The notes beneath the pieces were generated by a model, which worked only from the letters and a program-made list of their open reading frames with translations, was not told the origin of the DNA and made no database searches. A stretch of DNA of 64,000 nucleotides, taken from contig NZ_CP026952.1 of the NCBI RefSeq assembly GCF_003065605.1, forward strand, positions 2,542,001-2,606,000. The letters are read 5' to 3'. Positions 61,037 to 64,000 of this stretch are shown piece after piece. This DNA is from Aeromicrobium chenweiae (GTDB lineage Bacteria > Actinomycetota > Actinomycetes > Propionibacteriales > Nocardioidaceae). How positions within the stretch are numbered: the first letter of the stretch is position 1; each line of letters starts with the position of its first letter. The position numbers and the translations under genes were made by a program.

Positions 61037-61065
61037 ACCGTACGTCCGGATCAGGCGTTGTTCAA
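61037..61065 (-). promoter_or_regulatory. promoter of the structured RNA candidate
   Basis: TTGAAC (61065-61060), 17-base spacer, TACGGT (61042-61037): the best -35/-10 pair seen in this part of the window. A 15-bp dyad GTACGAAAACCGTAC (61029-61043) overlaps the -10, and the -35 overlaps the stop codon of the receiver gene. Confidence 0.6.
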
Positions 61066-61457
61066 GCAGGCGGCTGACGATTCTTGTTGCTGTCAATGAC
61101 GTCCCGCACGGTCTGGATCAGGAAGTCCGGGTCGAAGGGCTTGGTGACGTACGCGTCGACGCCGGCACGGGTCGCCCGCTGGATGTCGGCAGGGTGGCCC
61201 TGCGTCGTCACCATGATGATCCCGATGCCCGCGAGCTTGGGGTCGGCGCGGATCGCCGCCACGGTCGCGACACCGTCGAGGCGGGGCATCATCACGTCGA
61301 CCGTGAGCGCATCGGGCAGCTTTTCCATACGGCGCAGGGACTCGAGGCAGTCGACCCCGTCGACCGCTTCGTCGACCTCGAATCCGGCCACCTCCATGTT
61401 CGTCCGGATGAGGAAACGGATCGACGGGGTGTCGTCGACGACGAGCACTCTGGGCAT
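61062..61457 (-). CDS. stand-alone response-regulator receiver (CheY-like)
   Basis: 131 aa, one receiver domain and no output domain. Acidic pair in PRVLVVDDTPSIRFLIRTNM, phospho-acceptor Asp in ALTVDVMMPRLDGVATVAAI, Thr in IIMVTTQGHP and Lys in AYVTKPFDPDF: all phosphorylation residues intact. No histidine kinase nearby. The ATG at 61457 has TACGGT (61465-61470) seven bases upstream. Partner and role unknown. Confidence 0.9.
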   Translation of the reverse strand: MPRVLVVDDTPSIRFLIRTNMEVAGFEVDEAVDGVDCLESLRRMEKLPDALTVDVMMPRLDGVATVAAIRADPKLAGIGIIMVTTQGHPADIQRATRAGVDAYVTKPFDPDFLIQTVRDVIDSNKNRQPPA

Positions 61458-61510
61458 GGACAACACCGTAGTGGCCGTGCGGTAGGCTCACACCGCAGTT
61501 GGCCGTATTG

Positions 61511-61585
61511 GCCCCCGTAGCTCAGGGGATAGAGCGCCGCCCTCCGGAGGCGGAAGCGCAGGTTCGAATCCTGCCGGGGGCACCA
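61511..61585 (+). tRNA. tRNA-Arg, anticodon CCG
   Basis: Seven-bp acceptor stem GCCCCCG/CGGGGGC, D arm AGCTCAGGGGATAGAGC, anticodon stem CCGCC/GGCGG around loop CTCCGGA (anticodon CCG, reading CGG), T arm with GGTTCGAATCC. The CCA end is encoded (61583-61585). Confidence 0.98.
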
Positions 61586-61623
61586 TCAGTGCCGACACAC
61601 TTCCGGGCGGCCGGTGCCGGACG

Positions 61624-62301
61624 TCAGCGGGTGCCGGGGTATCCGTCGCGGCAGAACAGCTGGATCGACCCGACCGGCGCGAAGCCCGCCCCCAGCAGGG
61701 CTCGCAGGCTGGCCGCGTTGCCGGGCGCAGCGGCCGCCACGACCACCCTGTCCTGGGGCACCGCAGCCAGGGCGGCCTCGATCAACGCCACGCCGGACCC
61801 ACCACGGTGGTCGAGCTCGGTCTCGAAGCTCAGCTCGCACAGGCCGCCCACCCCGCGGCCCAGGGTGACGACCGCCGACCTCGCCGGGTCCGGACGGCCC
61901 AGCACCTCGACGTCGTCGCGGATCGCCGCAGCGTGCAGCGCCCGTGGGTGGCGCGCCAGGTCTGGCCGGCGCACGAGGTCTGAAAGACGCGAGCCTCTCC
62001 CCCGCGCGACGAGCAGGACGTCGAGCACGTCGATCCACGCGTCCTGGCCGGCCAGCGCGCTCACGAGGCGCGGGTCGTGCGCGCCACCGAACCCGTCGGC
62101 GCCGAGCCGCGACAGATCGGCGTCAGTCACGTCGGGCGAGACCGCGAACACGGCGTGACCGGTGAACGCGACGACGGCCTCGAGCCCCGGCCGCCAAGGT
62201 GGAACCCGTTGCCAGCCGCCGTCCACGGGCGGGAACCGACCGTCCGCTGCCGAGGCGATCATCTCGCCCAACGGGTGCTGGGGCTGCTGCTGCGGGTCCA
62301 C
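61624..62301 (-). CDS. GNAT-like N-acetyltransferase family protein
   Basis: 225 aa. The C-terminal ~90 residues fit the GNAT core: SAVVTLGRGVGGLCELSFET, HRGGSGVALIEAALAAVPQD (acetyl-CoA loop, degenerate) and GNAASLRALLGAGFAPVGSI. The N-terminal half (AFTGHAVFAVSPDVTDADLS, GGAHDPRLVSALAGQDAWID) is a conserved actinobacterial extension. GTG at 62301 with GAGGGTGG upstream; a GTG eight codons earlier is possible. Substrate unknown. Confidence 0.75.
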   Translation of the reverse strand: MDPQQQPQHPLGEMIASAADGRFPPVDGGWQRVPPWRPGLEAVVAFTGHAVFAVSPDVTDADLSRLGADGFGGAHDPRLVSALAGQDAWIDVLDVLLVARGRGSRLSDLVRRPDLARHPRALHAAAIRDDVEVLGRPDPARSAVVTLGRGVGGLCELSFETELDHRGGSGVALIEAALAAVPQDRVVVAAAAPGNAASLRALLGAGFAPVGSIQLFCRDGYPGTR

Positions 62302-62423
62302 CGCCCCACCCTCGCACCACGACACGCCGGGGACACGACGGGCCGCGACACGGTCGTCCGCCCCGGCGGCAGACGTACGATGGACGACGCATCGTTCATC
62401 GAGCCGACCAGGGAGGCCACCTC

Positions 62424-63029
62424 GTGCCGGACCACCAGGTCGTCCGTGGTGTGCGGACGGGTGGTCGCAGCGCGCGGGTCCGCGAGGCCGTGCTCAACGC
62501 CGCGTTCTCCGAGCTGGTCGAGAGCGGGTACGCCGGGCTGAGCGTCGAGTCCGTCGCCACCAGGGCGCAGGTGAACAAGACGACGATCTACCGCCGCTGG
62601 TCGACGCTCGACAACCTCTTGGTGGACGCGCTCACGACCTGGTCGGACGACGTCCCGGCCGTCGACACCGGCAGCATCGAGTCGGACCTGCTGGCCCTCG
62701 GCGGCCACCTGGGGCGGATCTTCAACTACGGCCCGGGCCGTCAGGTCGCCGCCTTCGTCCTCACCGCCGGCCTGGAGGGCGGAGAGCTGCGCGAGGCCGC
62801 ACGCCGTTACTTCGACCACCAGACGGAACGGGTTCTCCCGACCGTCGAACGCGCGATCGCGCGCGGTGAGATCCCAGCCGACTGCGACCCTCTGGCCCTG
62901 CTCGACACCTTCCGCGCGCCGCTGGCCTATCGGCTGGTCACGGCCGGCGAACCCGTCGACGCCGACCTGATCGCCAGGGCCACGGGCATCACGCTGGCCG
63001 CGGCACGCGCCGGCCTGCTGTCGACCTGA
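62424..63029 (+). CDS. TetR/AcrR family regulator
   Basis: 201 aa from a GTG with GGAGG seven bases upstream. HTH at ~20-65: VREAVLNAAFSELVESGYAG, LSVESVATRAQVNKTTIYRR, WSTLDNLLVDAL. The C-terminal ligand domain (TetR_C_11/16-like: RIFNYGPGRQVAAFVLTAGL) is of unknown specificity. Converges on the hydrolase gene with no gap. Confidence 0.9.
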   Translation: MPDHQVVRGVRTGGRSARVREAVLNAAFSELVESGYAGLSVESVATRAQVNKTTIYRRWSTLDNLLVDALTTWSDDVPAVDTGSIESDLLALGGHLGRIFNYGPGRQVAAFVLTAGLEGGELREAARRYFDHQTERVLPTVERAIARGEIPADCDPLALLDTFRAPLAYRLVTAGEPVDADLIARATGITLAAARAGLLST

Positions 63030-64000
63030 TCACCGCAGGGTGTCGTCGAGCCAGTCGAACATCCTCTGGTGGAACAGGTTGAGCGCTCCTTCCTGGCAGT
63101 GCTCACCGGCGCCCTCCGCCGCGGTGAACCGGATGAAGGTCTTGGGGCACTGCAGGGCGTCGTAGAGCTTGCTCGCTTGGCCGGGAGCGAACTGGTCGTT
63201 CTCGCCCTCGCAGACGAGGGTGGGGCACGTGATCTTGTCCGCGACGCCGGCGAGGTCGTACTTGACGACCTCGGCCGCCAGCTCCTCGGCGGTGTCGGCG
63301 CCGAACACCCACAAGGCGTTGGACAGGACCCAGCGCTGCTGGGTCGGCAGCTCGGTGCGACGGTCGATGAGGCCCTGCAGCGCCGCGAGCTGCTGGGCCG
63401 GGTCAGCGTCCTGCCCGGGCGAACCTGCTGCGGAGCCGCCGGCGAGATTGACGATGCCGTTGATGTTGAAGATGCCGTCGTAGGCGATGCACGCTGCGAT
63501 CCGCGGCTCGAACGCCACCGCCCGCGGGCCGAGGTAGCCGCCCAGGCTCATCCCCATCAGGGCGATGCGGTCGGGATCGACGCCTGGCAGCTTGAGCGCG
63601 ACGTCCACGGCCGGTGTCACGAACGCCTCCCAGTCGTGGCGCATCGCCAGGTGGTCCTTCCGCAGTGCAGCCCCTTGGCCACCGCCCTCGAAGATCAGGC
63701 AGTTCCACCCGTAGCGGCGCGCGGCCTCCCCCACCACGAAGTACATCTCCTCGCAGGTGGAGTCGAACCCGCCGTGCGCCAGGAGGGTCGGTCCCGGCTC
63801 GTCCCCGGTGACGTTCAGGTAGTAGGCGCTCAGCTCGACCCCTTCGTACGGGATCCCGACCTGTGTCCACTCGTCCTGGCGGCCCATCGCGCTGCGGAAC
63901 GCGTCGACCGCGCGGCCGGAGGCGTCGGAGACCCGCGGATCGTTCGTGGGGTCGTCGCGCAGGAAGAACTCGGCCGTCCGGTAGTAGTTCGACGCCCTCA
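63030..64000 (-). CDS. alpha/beta hydrolase (FrsA/dipeptidyl-peptidase-like), N-terminus beyond window
   Basis: Frame open to the window edge (RASNYYRTAEFFLRDDPTND near 64000), so the internal ATG at 63887 is not the start. Nucleophile elbow IALMGMSLGGYLGPRAVAFE (Ser), oxyanion strand TLLAHGGFDSTCEEMYF, GGGQGAALRKDHLAMRHDWE, acid in CEGENDQFAPG, His in GAGEHCQEGA. Family members hydrolyse esters, lactones or C-C bonds (2,6-dihydroxypseudooxynicotine hydrolase type). Substrate unknown. 5' truncated. Confidence 0.87.
   Translation of the reverse strand, partial: RASNYYRTAEFFLRDDPTNDPRVSDASGRAVDAFRSAMGRQDEWTQVGIPYEGVELSAYYLNVTGDEPGPTLLAHGGFDSTCEEMYFVVGEAARRYGWNCLIFEGGGQGAALRKDHLAMRHDWEAFVTPAVDVALKLPGVDPDRIALMGMSLGGYLGPRAVAFEPRIAACIAYDGIFNINGIVNLAGGSAAGSPGQDADPAQQLAALQGLIDRRTELPTQQRWVLSNALWVFGADTAEELAAEVVKYDLAGVADKITCPTLVCEGENDQFAPGQASKLYDALQCPKTFIRFTAAEGAGEHCQEGALNLFHQRMFDWLDDTLR

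Overview
The window is high-GC DNA with many GTG starts, short or overlapping intergenic gaps, a Scy/FilP-type coiled-coil gene, a NucS gene, DUF2550 and several small actinobacterial families. It is chromosomal DNA of an actinomycete. Gene content and order fit Propionibacteriales/Nocardioidaceae best (Aeromicrobium- or Nocardioides-like), but the genus is an inference. No insertion sequence, phage, CRISPR array or rRNA is visible. There is one tRNA gene, tRNA-Arg(CCG).

Layout. (1) 1-11446: glycogen/trehalose metabolism. The end of one GlgX-type debranching gene is followed by a compact minus-strand operon malQ-glgX(treX)-treY-treZ. Between them lie a DoxX-like membrane protein and a three-gene plus-strand module: a WXG-like small protein, a WXG/C39-peptidase-like protein and a lipoprotein. 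(2) 11.5-20.7 kb: small membrane proteins, an enoyl-CoA hydratase, an ArsR-type regulator with a visible double operator and its MFS pump, a YbaK-type deacylase, a two-domain NUDIX protein, a lipoprotein and membrane-protein pair, and a YbbN-like thioredoxin/TPR protein. (3) 20.7-33.3 kb: acyl-CoA and B12 metabolism. It holds meaB, a thiolase, methylmalonyl-CoA epimerase, crotonyl-CoA carboxylase/reductase, a hydroxyacyl-CoA dehydrogenase, an ethylmalonyl-CoA mutase-type enzyme and a PduO-type adenosyltransferase, which together make most of an ethylmalonyl-CoA pathway. nucS, a ferritin-like gene and a Scy/FilP-like coiled-coil gene are interspersed. (4) 33.8-43.5 kb: the ATP synthase operon with its usual actinobacterial neighbours (DUF2550, AtpI-like, WecA-like, Sua5/YrdC). 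(5) 43.7-52.8 kb: prmC-prfA-rpmE, a glutathione peroxidase, rho, thrB-thrC-hom. (6) 52.9-57.7 kb: a secreted repeat protein, azlCD, and an MFS pump with divergent soxR sharing a SoxR box. This block separates hom from lysA-argS. (7) 57.7-64 kb: lysA, argS, a highly structured intergenic segment with its own promoter, a stand-alone receiver protein, tRNA-Arg, a GNAT-like gene, a TetR-type regulator and a truncated alpha/beta hydrolase.

How it works together. MalQ, TreX, TreY and TreZ reshape glycogen into trehalose. Thiolase, hydroxyacyl-CoA dehydrogenase, Ccr, epimerase and Ecm turn acetyl-CoA units through crotonyl- and ethylmalonyl-CoA; the adenosyltransferase and MeaB supply and protect adenosylcobalamin for the mutase. 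hom-thrC-thrB and lysA use aspartate semialdehyde and diaminopimelate for Thr and Lys.

The signals most worth a second look are: a ~270-bp structured RNA candidate between argS and the receiver gene; six copies of an 8-bp word at 20-21-bp spacing in mirror symmetry at 43.6 kb; the WXG/C39-like module at 1-3.4 kb; long, mutually unrelated palindromes at convergent gene ends; and a recurring TANNNT-6 nt-start arrangement indicating many leaderless mRNAs.
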